From a bacterium TMED198 (GTDB taxonomy: Bacteria > Fidelibacterota > Marinisomatia > SCGC-AAA003-L08 > D37C17): a stretch of 7,895 nt of DNA. Location of the stretch: positions 1 to 7,895 of the forward strand of contig NHIV01000035.1 in NCBI GenBank assembly GCA_002170735.1, in the 5' to 3' direction. The stretch's first letter is position 1; every line of letters starts with the position of its first letter. Positions 1 to 7,137 of the stretch are shown one piece after another. The translations under genes were made by a program, and so were the position numbers. The notes beneath the pieces are model-generated. The model did no database searches. It saw only the letters and a program-made list of their open reading frames with translations, and was not told where the DNA came from.

Positions 1-431
1 CCATCCCAAGGAATATCTGAAATAGCAAGAGCTGCAGACGCTCCTATGGTGCCTAAAATATCTGCATTATTCTCATCGTCATAGGACAAAACATTAATAC
101 TAATTATTGTTTCATTTAAATAGTTTTCTGGAAAGAGTGGACGAATAGGTCTATCAGTCAACCTCGCAGCCAATATTTCCACATCAGATGGTCTTGCCTC
201 TCTTTTTAGAAAACCTCCAGGAATTTTTCCTGCAGCGTAATATTTTTCTCTATAATCTACAGACAACGGGAAAAACCCCATATCTTCTTTAGCCTGCTTT
301 GCTGATGTTGCCGTAACTAAAACAACAGTTTCGCCTAAAGACACAAGAACAGATCCATTGGCCTGCTTAGCCATTTTCCCTGTTTCTATTTTTAATTCTT
401 TATTGCCAATACTAATCTTATTTTTAAACAT
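1..431 (-). CDS. pnp: Polyribonucleotide nucleotidyltransferase (PNPase), N-terminal part, cut by window edge
   Basis: PNPase is a phosphorolytic 3'-5' exoribonuclease of the RNA degradosome and mRNA decay. Only the first 143 codons are in the window; the gene continues beyond base 1. They cover most of the first RNase PH domain. The family signature is clear: residues 53-101 contain [30 protein letters not shown] and [11 protein letters not shown], which form the RNA/phosphate-binding region. The chosen ATG gives the usual N-terminal beta strand of the family ([19 protein letters not shown]). It is preceded by AAGGA 7 nt upstream, which overlaps the rpsO stop. Only 10 nt separate it from rpsO, so there is no room for a separate promoter or for the long RNase III-cleaved leader known from E. 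coli pnp. The rpsO-pnp order is very common in bacteria. The identification is secure; catalytic residues of the second PH domain and the KH/S1 tail cannot be judged. Confidence 0.97.
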   Translation of the reverse strand, partial: MFKNKISIGNKELKIETGKMAKQANGSVLVSLGETVVLVTATSAKQAKEDMGFFPLSVDYREKYYAAGKIPGGFLKREARPSDVEILAARLTDRPIRPLFPENYLNETIISINVLSYDDENNADILGTIGASAALAISDIPWD

Positions 432-441
432 TCTATTTTCC

Positions 442-711
442 TTATTTTCTCAAACTTAATTCTTTAATTACTGCCACGTATCTATCTTGATCTTTTTTTA
501 ATAAATAATTCAACAACCTTCTTCTTTTAGAGACAAGGTTCAATAAACCTCTTCTACTATGAGTATCTTTTTTATTGCCTTTTAAATGCGCTGTAATATT
601 ATTAATTCTTTCAGTGAAAATTGCTATCTGAGATTCAGTTTTTCCTGAATCCTTATCATTGCTGCCAAATTTCTTAATCAAACTTGCAGATTCTTCCTTC
701 GTTAAAGACAT
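442..711 (-). CDS. rpsO: 30S ribosomal protein S15
   Basis: S15 is a primary binding protein of the 30S central domain that contacts the 16S rRNA three-way junction and helps form bridge B4. The 89-residue product has the normal family length. It shows the S15 pattern: an N-terminal helix, then residues 23-44 ([20 protein letters not shown] and following), the DTHSRRGLL motif at about 49-57 that carries rRNA-contacting His/Ser/Arg residues, and a basic C-terminal helix ([13 protein letters not shown]). The ATG follows AAGGAG at 8 nt, one of the best ribosome binding sites in the operon, as expected for a highly expressed ribosomal protein. It lies 22 nt after ribF and 10 nt before pnp. S15 represses its own mRNA in several bacteria, but the short leader here shows no obvious pseudoknot or 16S mimic that I can support. 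Confidence 0.98.
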   Translation of the reverse strand: MSLTKEESASLIKKFGSNDKDSGKTESQIAIFTERINNITAHLKGNKKDTHSRRGLLNLVSKRRRLLNYLLKKDQDRYVAVIKELSLRK

Positions 712-733
712 TTATACATCTCCTTTATATATT

Positions 734-1654
734 CTAATACTTTAAACATAATTCCTTATCAATAACTAACTGACCTTTTAATTCTTCCATACTATTAAAT
801 TTAGTTTCATTTCTGATAAACTTTATAATTATTATTTTTATTTTTTTTCCATATAAATCAATTCCTTCTTTATTAATCAGATGAACTTCAATACACCTGT
901 TTTTTTGAGATCCTATAGTTGGCCTAAATCCAATATTACACATTCCAGAAAACACCTCTTTGCCTTCTACAACCTTAACATAATATACTCCATCATTTGG
1001 GAGCATTACCATTTCAGATATTTCTAAGTTTGCTGTTGGAAAGCCAATTTTAGAACCAATACCACTCCCCCTTACAACTTTGCCTTCAATTTCAAGATTC
1101 CTACCAAGAAGTTTTTTTACTGTCAACAAATCGCCTTTTTCTACCATTCCTCTAATTAAAGAACTACTTATTATTTTATTTGACTTTTTTATATATTCTA
1201 CATCTATAACATTATAATTCATTTTTTTAGAGTACTTTAAAAGCAAATCCAAGTCGCCTCTTTTTTTATATCCAAAATAGTTATTTTTATTACTAAAAAT
1301 ATATTTAGGAAAATAGTTTTTAACTAAAATTTTAATAAATTCAATTGGTTCAATTTTGGAGAAATTTTTATCAAACTTTATACAAACTACTTTATCCACA
1401 CCTAGTTTTTTTATTTTTTCCAATCGATCTCTAAATGATTGTAGTAAAAACCTTCTTTTGCAATTTTCATCTAAAACGGTCTGGGGATGTGGATTGAAAG
1501 TTACTAATATTGATTCTAGGTTTTGTTCTCTTGTTCTTTGAACCATATCTTTAATTAGAGCTTGATGGCCTAAATGCACGCCATCAAAATTGCCAAAAGT
1601 TAATGCGCTTCCATCTTTAACAGTAATATTATTTACTTCTGTGATAATATCCAT
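734..1654 (-). CDS. ribF: Bifunctional riboflavin kinase / FAD synthetase
   Basis: RibF converts riboflavin to FMN and then FMN to FAD in the cytoplasm. At 306 residues it has the normal length for the bacterial bifunctional enzyme. The N-terminal nucleotidyltransferase domain (about 1-180) has LTFGNFDGVHLGHQ at 18-31 with the HxGH-type HLGH, VTFNPHP at 51-57, and ISSSLIRG at 162-169. The C-terminal flavokinase domain (about 183-306) has GKVVRGSGIGSKIGFPTANL at 191-210 with the PTAN metal/ATP motif, CNIGFRPTIG at 239-248, and IEVHL with the likely catalytic Glu256, followed by DLYG. The middle FMN-adenylyltransferase motif that often reads GxDFxFG is here NKNNYFG (122-128), so a glycine is replaced. 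The ATG lies inside the truB 3' end (22-nt overlap) and has only a weak Shine-Dalgarno, so translation is probably coupled to truB. Its place between truB and rpsO is a frequent bacterial arrangement. Confidence 0.96.
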   Translation of the reverse strand: MDIITEVNNITVKDGSALTFGNFDGVHLGHQALIKDMVQRTREQNLESILVTFNPHPQTVLDENCKRRFLLQSFRDRLEKIKKLGVDKVVCIKFDKNFSKIEPIEFIKILVKNYFPKYIFSNKNNYFGYKKRGDLDLLLKYSKKMNYNVIDVEYIKKSNKIISSSLIRGMVEKGDLLTVKKLLGRNLEIEGKVVRGSGIGSKIGFPTANLEISEMVMLPNDGVYYVKVVEGKEVFSGMCNIGFRPTIGSQKNRCIEVHLINKEGIDLYGKKIKIIIIKFIRNETKFNSMEELKGQLVIDKELCLKY

Positions 1655-2289
1655 TGTTCTAATTCTTTAATATTTACAGAATTTTTCAGGTTAAAGGGAC
1701 CAACTTTTGATCGAACAAGAGATTTAAGATGTCCTACAGTATTTAAATCAGATGCTATATCTCTAGCTAAAGATCTTATATATGTGCCTTTTCCACATTT
1801 AATTTTTAATTTTAAAATATTACTAGAATATCTCAACAAATTAATGTCATAAATTTTTATTTTTCTAGGGTCTCGATCAACAACCAAGCCTCTTCTAGCT
1901 TTTTTATATAATCTTTCACCTTTAATCTTTAGTGCAGAAAACATTGGAGGAATCTGATCAATAGTCCCTAAATATGTATCTAGAACATTATTAATAATAT
2001 CTAAATTTAAATTGGGTACTTTTGAAGTTTCAGTTACTCTTCCTGTTGGATCTAAGGTATCAGTTTTCACACCTAAATGCACCTCTGCAATATATTCTTT
2101 TTTAAAGGACATTAGATGATTTGATTCTTTAGTTTTTTTCCCTGTGCATATAACCAAAACTCCAGTGGCAAATGGATCTAATGTTCCAGCATGACCAACT
2201 TTAATTTTATATAAATGTTTTTTCACTTCTTTCACTACACCAAAAGAAGTAATGTCTGTAGGCTTGTTTATCGAAAAAATCTTATTCAA
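1633..2289 (-). CDS. truB: tRNA pseudouridine(55) synthase
   Basis: TruB isomerises U55 in the T-loop of elongator tRNAs to pseudouridine and also acts as a tRNA folding chaperone. The catalytic motif GHAGTLDPFATGVL is at 32-45, with the nucleophile Asp38. Other family blocks follow: KEYIAEVHLGVKTDTLDPTG (64-83), QIPPMFSALKIKGERLYKKA (112-131) and GKGTYIRSLARDIA (165-178). At 218 residues it covers the catalytic domain but lacks room for the C-terminal PUA domain of the 314-residue E. coli enzyme; short TruB forms are known. The start is TTG: an in-frame TAA lies 18 nt upstream, no ATG or GTG comes between, and the TTG gives a family-like beginning (NKIFSINKPTDITS). No Shine-Dalgarno is visible in the 8 nt between the rbfA stop and this TTG, so reinitiation by ribosomes finishing rbfA is the likely mode. 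Confidence 0.96.
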   Translation of the reverse strand: MNKIFSINKPTDITSFGVVKEVKKHLYKIKVGHAGTLDPFATGVLVICTGKKTKESNHLMSFKKEYIAEVHLGVKTDTLDPTGRVTETSKVPNLNLDIINNVLDTYLGTIDQIPPMFSALKIKGERLYKKARRGLVVDRDPRKIKIYDINLLRYSSNILKLKIKCGKGTYIRSLARDIASDLNTVGHLKSLVRSKVGPFNLKNSVNIKELEQWILSQK

Positions 2290-2297
2290 GAAGATTA

Positions 2298-2651
2298 TTA
2301 TTTTTTAAGATCTTTAATTTTGCGATCAATATGATCTACTTTTTTCAAAGAGTCATCATAAAAGAATGAAATATCAGGCACATACTTAGACTGTATTCTT
2401 TTACCAAGCTTATATCTGATTGGCTTTTTTGAAATATTTATCAATGAAACAGCATCATTTTCATCAATGGAATTACTTAGAAAGCTCAAACCTATCTTTA
2501 CAGTTCTTAAATCTGAACTAACATCAACCTTTGTAATAGTGACTATTCCAATCTTATTTGTAGGTAAATCTTTTAAAAAAATATCTGAAAGAATTGTTTT
2601 TATCTCATCAGACAACCGATCAGATCTTCTATATGGCCGTGAAGGGAAAAT
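2298..2651 (-). CDS. rbfA: Ribosome-binding factor A, probable AUU start
   Basis: RbfA binds the 30S subunit near the 5' end of 16S rRNA and helps late maturation, notably in the cold. Family features are the early helix DEIKTILSDIFLKDL and the C-terminal block YVPDISFFYDDSLKKVDHID, typical of this KH-fold protein. The only NTG codon available is TTG at 2615, giving 105 residues. The frame stays open upstream, and its translation, SRPYRRSDRLSDEI, matches the usual RbfA N-terminus (E. coli has GRPQRVAQEMQKEI). The open frame reaches back to a TGA without ATG, GTG, TTG or CTG. The best-placed start is therefore ATT at 2651, whose A is the last base of the infB TAA (TAATT); this gives 117 residues beginning MFPSRPYRRSDR. 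A weak AAAGAG lies 9 nt upstream. The TTG start is the conventional alternative but would remove part of the conserved first helix. Product identity is firm, the start less so. Confidence 0.9.
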   Translation of the reverse strand: MFPSRPYRRSDRLSDEIKTILSDIFLKDLPTNKIGIVTITKVDVSSDLRTVKIGLSFLSNSIDENDAVSLINISKKPIRYKLGKRIQSKYVPDISFFYDDSLKKVDHIDRKIKDLKK

Positions 2652-5011
2652 TACAACGTTCTCTTTATCTCTTTGATTTCATGTACTTTAATCAAATCTC
2701 CATCTTGAAATTCCGTAAAACCTTCAACCCCAATACCACACTCAAATCCCTCCAGAACTTCATTTACATCTTCCTTAAATCTTTTTAATGAAGTTAATTT
2801 TCCTTCATGAAGGATTTCATCATTCCTAACCACCCTTAAAAGCGCATTTCTAATAACTTTACCCTTAACAACTGAGCAGCCTGCAATTAAACCAATTTTA
2901 GGTACCTTAAATTGAGCTCTTACTTCAGCCATGCCAAGCGATTCTTCTACTTTTTCCGGCTCAAGAAGACCTTCTAAAGCTAGCTTAACCTCATTAATTG
3001 CTTCATATATAATGGAGTAAAGCCTAATATCAACACCTAGTTTTTTTGCTTCATGCTTTGCTTCTGGAGAAATTTTTACATTAAATGCAATAATTATAGC
3101 ATTTGATGCAGTAGCTAGGGCTATATCATTCTCTTTCACCATTCCAACAGATCTATGTATAACCTTAATTACAACCTCTTTAGTAGAAAGCTCCATAAGC
3201 GAATCACTTAAAGCTTCAATTGAGCCATCAACATCGCCTTTTATTATTATTGACAATTCTTTTACTTTGCCAGATGAAATTTCTTTACCAATTTGATCTA
3301 AAGTTAATTTTTTGTGTCTCCTTAACTCAGACTCTCTTTTTACAGCCGCACGCTGATTAGTTATCTTTCTTGCTTCCTTTTCATCATTCAACACTATAAA
3401 CTTTTCACCTGCATTAGGAACTTCTTTAAATCCAAGTACTTGGACTGGATCAGATGGTTCTGCATTCAAAATTTTATTACTTCTTTCATCTAATAATTCT
3501 CTAACTTTTGAGAACTGATATCCACATATAAAGATATCTCCTTTTTGAAGAGTACCATTCTGAATAAGAACCGTTGCTATAGGCCCGAGTCCTTTATCAA
3601 GTTTTGACTCAACAACTACACCTCTTGCACTAGCTGCATTTTCAGCTTTCAATTCTAAGACTTCAGCTTCTAATAAAATCTTATCAAGTAAATCAGGTAT
3701 TCCTGCACCCGTTTTAGATGAAATCTCTGCACACTGAATTTTACCACCCCAATCCTCAACAAGTAAAGATTGCCCAGAAAGACCTTTTTTAATATTATCG
3801 GAATTGGCCGTAGGCAAATCAATCTTATTAATTGCTACAACTATTGGGACAGAAGCAGCCTTTGCGTGATCAATAGCTTCAATTGTTTGAGGCATAACTT
3901 TATCATCAGCAGCCACTACAATTACAACGATATCTGTAACCTGAGCTCCTCTAGCTCTCATTGCAGTAAATGCGGAGTGACCAGGGGTATCTAGAAAAGT
4001 AATTTTCTTATTATTTTCTAATACTACTTCATAAGCACCAATATGCTGAGTTATGCTACCAGATTCTCCAGCCACAACATTAGTATCTCTGATATAATCT
4101 AATAATGATGTTTTCCCATGATCAACATGACCCATAATTGTAACCACTGGCGCCCTGCTATCTGTACCTTTATTTTCATTTAATTCTTCAGCAACATTAT
4201 CCTCTACAGCATCTTCTAAGGTTTCAATGTCACAACCGTATTCATCAGAAACCATGATTATAGTATCCATGTCTAATCTTTGATTGATTGTGACCATAAG
4301 GCCAAGATTAATACAAGATTTTATAATATCTTGAACTGATACAGATAAAGATTGCGCAAGCTCATCTACAGTAATAAATTCTGGCAGCTTTAATAATTTT
4401 CTATTTGAGTTAAGATCATTAACCTCTAAATCAACTGCCTTTTTATTTTTCTTTTTAGAAGATTTTTTTGAAGAACCTGAAATTATTTTGTTAAGCTGAA
4501 GATTACTACTACCTTTTTTGTTATCAGTTGGACGTTTTGACTTATTGATTTTATCTGAAATTGAAGTAATATCTACTTTCTTTAAATTCTTCAATCTATC
4601 TGTCAAGGAGCCTCTTTTTAAGCTTGAGGGCTCTTCCTTGGAAGAAGATTCATCTGATCTTTTAATGATTTTCAGTTTTATACTTGATTCTGGAGTACTT
4701 AATATTTTTTTCGGTTTTTCTTGATCAGCAGTTTCTTTGCTTGCCATATTTTTTTTAGGCTCAACTTGAAGCTCTTGCTTTGATTCTAATGATATGTTTT
4801 GTTCAACAACTCTTTTTCTTGCTTTGTCCTTTCTAAACCTCTCAATTTCAAGCCTATCTTTTGAGAACTCCTCAAGAATCATACTGTAAGTTTTTTCATC
4901 TACTGGCATCATATGGCTAGAAATTTCTAGACCTTTTTTAGTCAAAAAATTGATTATTTCAGTATGTGAAATATTTAATTCTTTGGCAATATGGAAAATT
5001 CTTTTTTTCAT
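2651..5011 (-). CDS. infB: Translation initiation factor IF-2
   Basis: IF-2 is the GTPase that brings fMet-tRNA to the 30S subunit and promotes subunit joining. The 786-residue protein shows the full bacterial layout. An IF2N helical domain (1-50, RIFHIAKELNISHTEIINFL) is followed by a long Lys/Ser/Glu-rich linker (about 55-195) of low complexity and a second IF2N-like segment (208-250, KLPEFITVDELAQSLSVSV). The G domain carries G1 GHVDHGKT 294-301, the switch I motif ITQHIGAY 320-327, G3 DTPGH 341-345, G4 NKID 395-398 and G5 SSK 431-433. Domains II and III follow, then the C-terminal fMet-tRNA-binding region ending in FECGIGVEGFTEFQDGDLIK. The switch I block has GS where GG is usual. The ATG follows AAAAGGA at 7 nt, and this Shine-Dalgarno overlaps the nusA stop codon 12 nt upstream. 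The 3' end overlaps the proposed rbfA start by one base. Confidence 0.99.
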   Translation of the reverse strand: MKKRIFHIAKELNISHTEIINFLTKKGLEISSHMMPVDEKTYSMILEEFSKDRLEIERFRKDKARKRVVEQNISLESKQELQVEPKKNMASKETADQEKPKKILSTPESSIKLKIIKRSDESSSKEEPSSLKRGSLTDRLKNLKKVDITSISDKINKSKRPTDNKKGSSNLQLNKIISGSSKKSSKKKNKKAVDLEVNDLNSNRKLLKLPEFITVDELAQSLSVSVQDIIKSCINLGLMVTINQRLDMDTIIMVSDEYGCDIETLEDAVEDNVAEELNENKGTDSRAPVVTIMGHVDHGKTSLLDYIRDTNVVAGESGSITQHIGAYEVVLENNKKITFLDTPGHSAFTAMRARGAQVTDIVVIVVAADDKVMPQTIEAIDHAKAASVPIVVAINKIDLPTANSDNIKKGLSGQSLLVEDWGGKIQCAEISSKTGAGIPDLLDKILLEAEVLELKAENAASARGVVVESKLDKGLGPIATVLIQNGTLQKGDIFICGYQFSKVRELLDERSNKILNAEPSDPVQVLGFKEVPNAGEKFIVLNDEKEARKITNQRAAVKRESELRRHKKLTLDQIGKEISSGKVKELSIIIKGDVDGSIEALSDSLMELSTKEVVIKVIHRSVGMVKENDIALATASNAIIIAFNVKISPEAKHEAKKLGVDIRLYSIIYEAINEVKLALEGLLEPEKVEESLGMAEVRAQFKVPKIGLIAGCSVVKGKVIRNALLRVVRNDEILHEGKLTSLKRFKEDVNEVLEGFECGIGVEGFTEFQDGDLIKVHEIKEIKRTL

Positions 5012-5023
5012 GAATAAATCCTT

Positions 5024-6316
5024 TTAGGCTTCTTCTTCTTGAGTTACGGTATCCTCATTGACATTTTCTTTGACATCTTCAGTGGCTTTTTCTTTATATA
5101 CTTGAATTAAAGAAATTATCTTTTCATAAGTTTTAGGGCCAAGACCTTTAATTGATAAAATATGATCTTTATCTAGATCTTCAAAATCCGCACTTGTAAC
5201 AATATTGTTATCTGATAGAATATTAACATGCTTTTCATTTAGCTCCTCAATTTCCTCAAGGTATATATTGTTTTCACCTTGGTGTTCACTTCTTTTAACA
5301 GCATCAATTCTATAATTAGTTACATTTGAAGCTAATCTTATATTTTGACCATTTTTTCCAATTGCCATGGAAAGCTCTTCATCTTCAAAGACTGCTACAA
5401 CAAATGGCCGCTCTTCATCTAAATATAAGTCTATAGGCCTAGCTGGAGCCAAGGCTCTAGAAATAAGTATTTCAGGTCTTTCGCTCCAATTTATTATATC
5501 TATTTTTTCGCCATTAAGCTCTCTTACAATAGATTGAATTCTACTACCTCTCATGCCTACACAAGCTCCAACTGCATCAATTCTTCTATCAGAAGAATAA
5601 ACTACTATTTTACTTCTATCTCCTGCAACCCTACTAACAGATTTAATTTCAATTATACCATCCTCAATTTCAGGAATTTCCAGTTCAAATAATTTCTCAA
5701 GAAATGAATCGTCAGATCTTGAAAGAATAATTTCAGGACCACGAGCAGTAACCTTAATGTCTTTCAGAATGCCTCTAATTGTTTCGCCTCGTCTGTACCT
5801 ATCATTAGGCATCTGCTCTGATTTAGGCAACATGATTTCCACGTTATCTTTAATTATAAAAATTCTATCTCTTTGAATCTGATGGACACTTCCAACAAAT
5901 ATTTGACCAATTTTGTCATTAAATTCACCATAGATAGCATTTCTTTCTATCTCTTTCAACTTTTGAGATAAAAATTGCTTTGCTGAAGAAATCAATCTTC
6001 TTCCAAAGCTTTCAGGGTCAACTATTTCAACAAAAGGATCGCCTAATTCAAGGTCTGGCTCAACCTTTATAGCCTTTTTCAAGCTAATTTCCTTGATTTC
6101 ATCATCAACTTCCTCGACAACTGTTTTTTCCTGGTAAATTTCAATCTCTCCTTTCTCCATGTTTGCAATTACACTAAAATTATCAATATCTTCTCCATAC
6201 TTCTTCTCAATCATTACTATAAAAATATCCTCGATTATTGTGCTAAGCTCAACTCGATCAATATTTTTTTCATCAGCTATAGTTTTAAAAGCTTCAATTA
6301 TCTCTTTATTTATCAA
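5024..6316 (-). CDS. nusA: Transcription termination/antitermination factor NusA
   Basis: NusA binds RNA polymerase near the RNA exit channel and modulates pausing, intrinsic termination and antitermination. The 430-residue product has the N-terminal polymerase-binding domain (1-130), an S1 domain (about 134-200, GQIFVGSVHQIQRDRIFI), KH1 (about 220-280 with VGMRGSRIQSIVREL around 253-267) and KH2 (about 285-345 with AIGKNGQNIRLAS 318-330). A helix-hairpin-helix-like region (373-404, with SIKGLGPKTYEKI) and a 26-residue acidic tail follow. The start is TTG, 7 nt after a very strong GGAGGAG; no ATG in this frame fits, and MINKEIIEAFKTIADEK is a normal NusA beginning. A strong intrinsic terminator ends 24 nt upstream of the start codon. 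That placement suggests either a boundary with the upstream unit or control of operon transcription by attenuation. rimP, the usual upstream neighbour, is absent. Confidence 0.98.
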   Translation of the reverse strand: MINKEIIEAFKTIADEKNIDRVELSTIIEDIFIVMIEKKYGEDIDNFSVIANMEKGEIEIYQEKTVVEEVDDEIKEISLKKAIKVEPDLELGDPFVEIVDPESFGRRLISSAKQFLSQKLKEIERNAIYGEFNDKIGQIFVGSVHQIQRDRIFIIKDNVEIMLPKSEQMPNDRYRRGETIRGILKDIKVTARGPEIILSRSDDSFLEKLFELEIPEIEDGIIEIKSVSRVAGDRSKIVVYSSDRRIDAVGACVGMRGSRIQSIVRELNGEKIDIINWSERPEILISRALAPARPIDLYLDEERPFVVAVFEDEELSMAIGKNGQNIRLASNVTNYRIDAVKRSEHQGENNIYLEEIEELNEKHVNILSDNNIVTSADFEDLDKDHILSIKGLGPKTYEKIISLIQVYKEKATEDVKENVNEDTVTQEEEA

Positions 6317-6323
6317 AATAGTT

Positions 6324-6330
6324 CTCCTCC
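6324..6330 (-). promoter_or_regulatory. Strong Shine-Dalgarno of nusA, decides the TTG start
   Basis: Read on the minus strand this is GGAGGAG, close to perfect complementarity to the 16S anti-Shine-Dalgarno. It lies 7 nt before the TTG at 6316. It is the strongest ribosome binding site in the operon and supports TTG as the true start. It begins only about 10 nt after the U-tract of the upstream terminator, so the whole usable leader is very short. Confidence 0.85.
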
Positions 6331-6340
6331 AAGATTAAGT

Positions 6341-6373
6341 AAAAAAACAAATGGGGCTAAAGCCCCATTTGTT
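6341..6373 (-). terminator. Rho-independent terminator or attenuator directly upstream of nusA
   Basis: The plus strand has ACAAATGGGGCT at 6347-6358 and its exact reverse complement at 6361-6372, with one further A-T pair outside. The result is a 13-bp perfect stem with a GGGGC core and a loop of about four bases. On the minus strand it is followed by seven T residues (6347 down to 6341, partly inside the stem), which is the signature of an intrinsic terminator. On the plus strand no T-tract follows, so it acts only in the minus direction. It lies 43 nt after the stop of the TPR-type gene, which it would terminate, and 24 nt before the nusA start, which makes it a candidate control point for the nusA operon. 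Confidence 0.88.
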
Positions 6374-6416
6374 ATAGACAAAATTTAATTAAAAAATTAG
6401 ACTCTATCCAAATTAT

Positions 6417-7121
6417 TTATTTAGCCTTATTTTTTAAAAAATATTCAATTTCTATCAATGTGTTTTTTTCAGAAAAGCCTATCTCATCTCTATCAATTGA
6501 ACTCATTATAGACTCTGCTTTTCCATACTCACCCATTTCCATTAGAACATATATTTTTTTTATCTTAACAGGCAAGCTCAAATCAGAAGAATTTGACATT
6601 GAAATTGACTTATTGTAAAAATTTAAAGCTTCAGAGTAATTACTCCTATCAAATAAAATGTCACCTTTTAGCCTATTAAATTGATAATTAAGACTGTTAT
6701 CACTTGATGACAAAGTACTATTAATTACAAGATCTTCAACTTTTTCAAAGTTGCCAAGCAAAACTTCTCCTCTTAATGAGTTAAGAATCGCAAAGTCTGA
6801 AGATGAGGTTCCAGGGTATTGAGAAGCAATTTCATTAAATTTTTCAATTGAAGTCCTTAATTCAATAGAGTCAGCTATGGATGCGCTAAATAGATTCTCT
6901 GATGATAAACTATTAAAAAATGCACTCATTGCTTCCTGATTTAGCTCCCAACCCTTTTTATTATTTTTATTTAAATTATTAATGTAGAATGATATCGAAG
7001 CTATTGCTACAATTAAAACTAAAGCTATATAAAAAAAGGTAGTTTTCTTTTCAATTATATATTCCACTAGAGCTACAATTTTTTCTTTTACTGGATCGTG
7101 CCTTATTTCATCTTTATTCAT
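6417..7121 (-). CDS. Membrane-anchored TPR-type protein, YfgM-like layout
   Basis: This is a 234-residue protein of uncertain role. It has a basic, cytoplasmic-looking N-terminus (1-26), one hydrophobic transmembrane segment at about 27-46 (FFYIALVLIVAIASISFY) and a helical C-terminal part that probably faces the periplasm. A TPR-like pair is visible at about 147-177 (NRLKGDILFDRSNYSEALNFYNKSI) and about 184-208 (VKIKKIYVLMEMGEYGKAESI), with the expected G/Y/A spacing. The earlier segment 60-130 also looks helical, with FNEIASQYPGTSSSDFA, a common inter-repeat pattern. This layout, a single N-terminal anchor followed by degenerate TPRs, resembles the YfgM family, which associates with the SecYEG translocon and periplasmic chaperones; that link is inference from architecture. 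The ATG follows AGGAG at 6 nt. It starts 16 nt after the tRNA-Arg 3' end, so the two are probably co-transcribed, and it ends before the terminator at 6341-6373. Confidence 0.85.
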   Translation of the reverse strand: MNKDEIRHDPVKEKIVALVEYIIEKKTTFFYIALVLIVAIASISFYINNLNKNNKKGWELNQEAMSAFFNSLSSENLFSASIADSIELRTSIEKFNEIASQYPGTSSSDFAILNSLRGEVLLGNFEKVEDLVINSTLSSSDNSLNYQFNRLKGDILFDRSNYSEALNFYNKSISMSNSSDLSLPVKIKKIYVLMEMGEYGKAESIMSSIDRDEIGFSEKNTLIEIEYFLKNKAK

Positions 7122-7137
7122 TTTATACTCCTATATG

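Noticed and set aside
1356..1541. Plus-strand open frame inside ribF
   Set aside because: It lies wholly antisense to a well-conserved gene, has no ribosome binding site or recognisable domain, and is best explained by the codon bias of the real gene.
2467..2788. Two overlapping plus-strand open frames across rbfA and the infB 3' end
   Set aside because: They are antisense to conserved coding sequence, with no family resemblance and no promoter or Shine-Dalgarno.
3770..3994. Plus-strand open frame opposite the IF-2 G domain
   Set aside because: It is antisense to the most conserved part of infB; its Cys/His/Ser-rich translation reflects the complement of GTPase codons.
4518..4724. Plus-strand open frame opposite the IF-2 linker
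   Set aside because: It is the complement of a Lys/Ser/Glu-rich low-complexity region, which produces artificial Leu/Phe/Ser-rich frames.
1..6316. Hidden novel system in the nusA-pnp cluster
   Set aside because: Every gene matches a well-known family in a classical order; only start codons and spacing are noteworthy.
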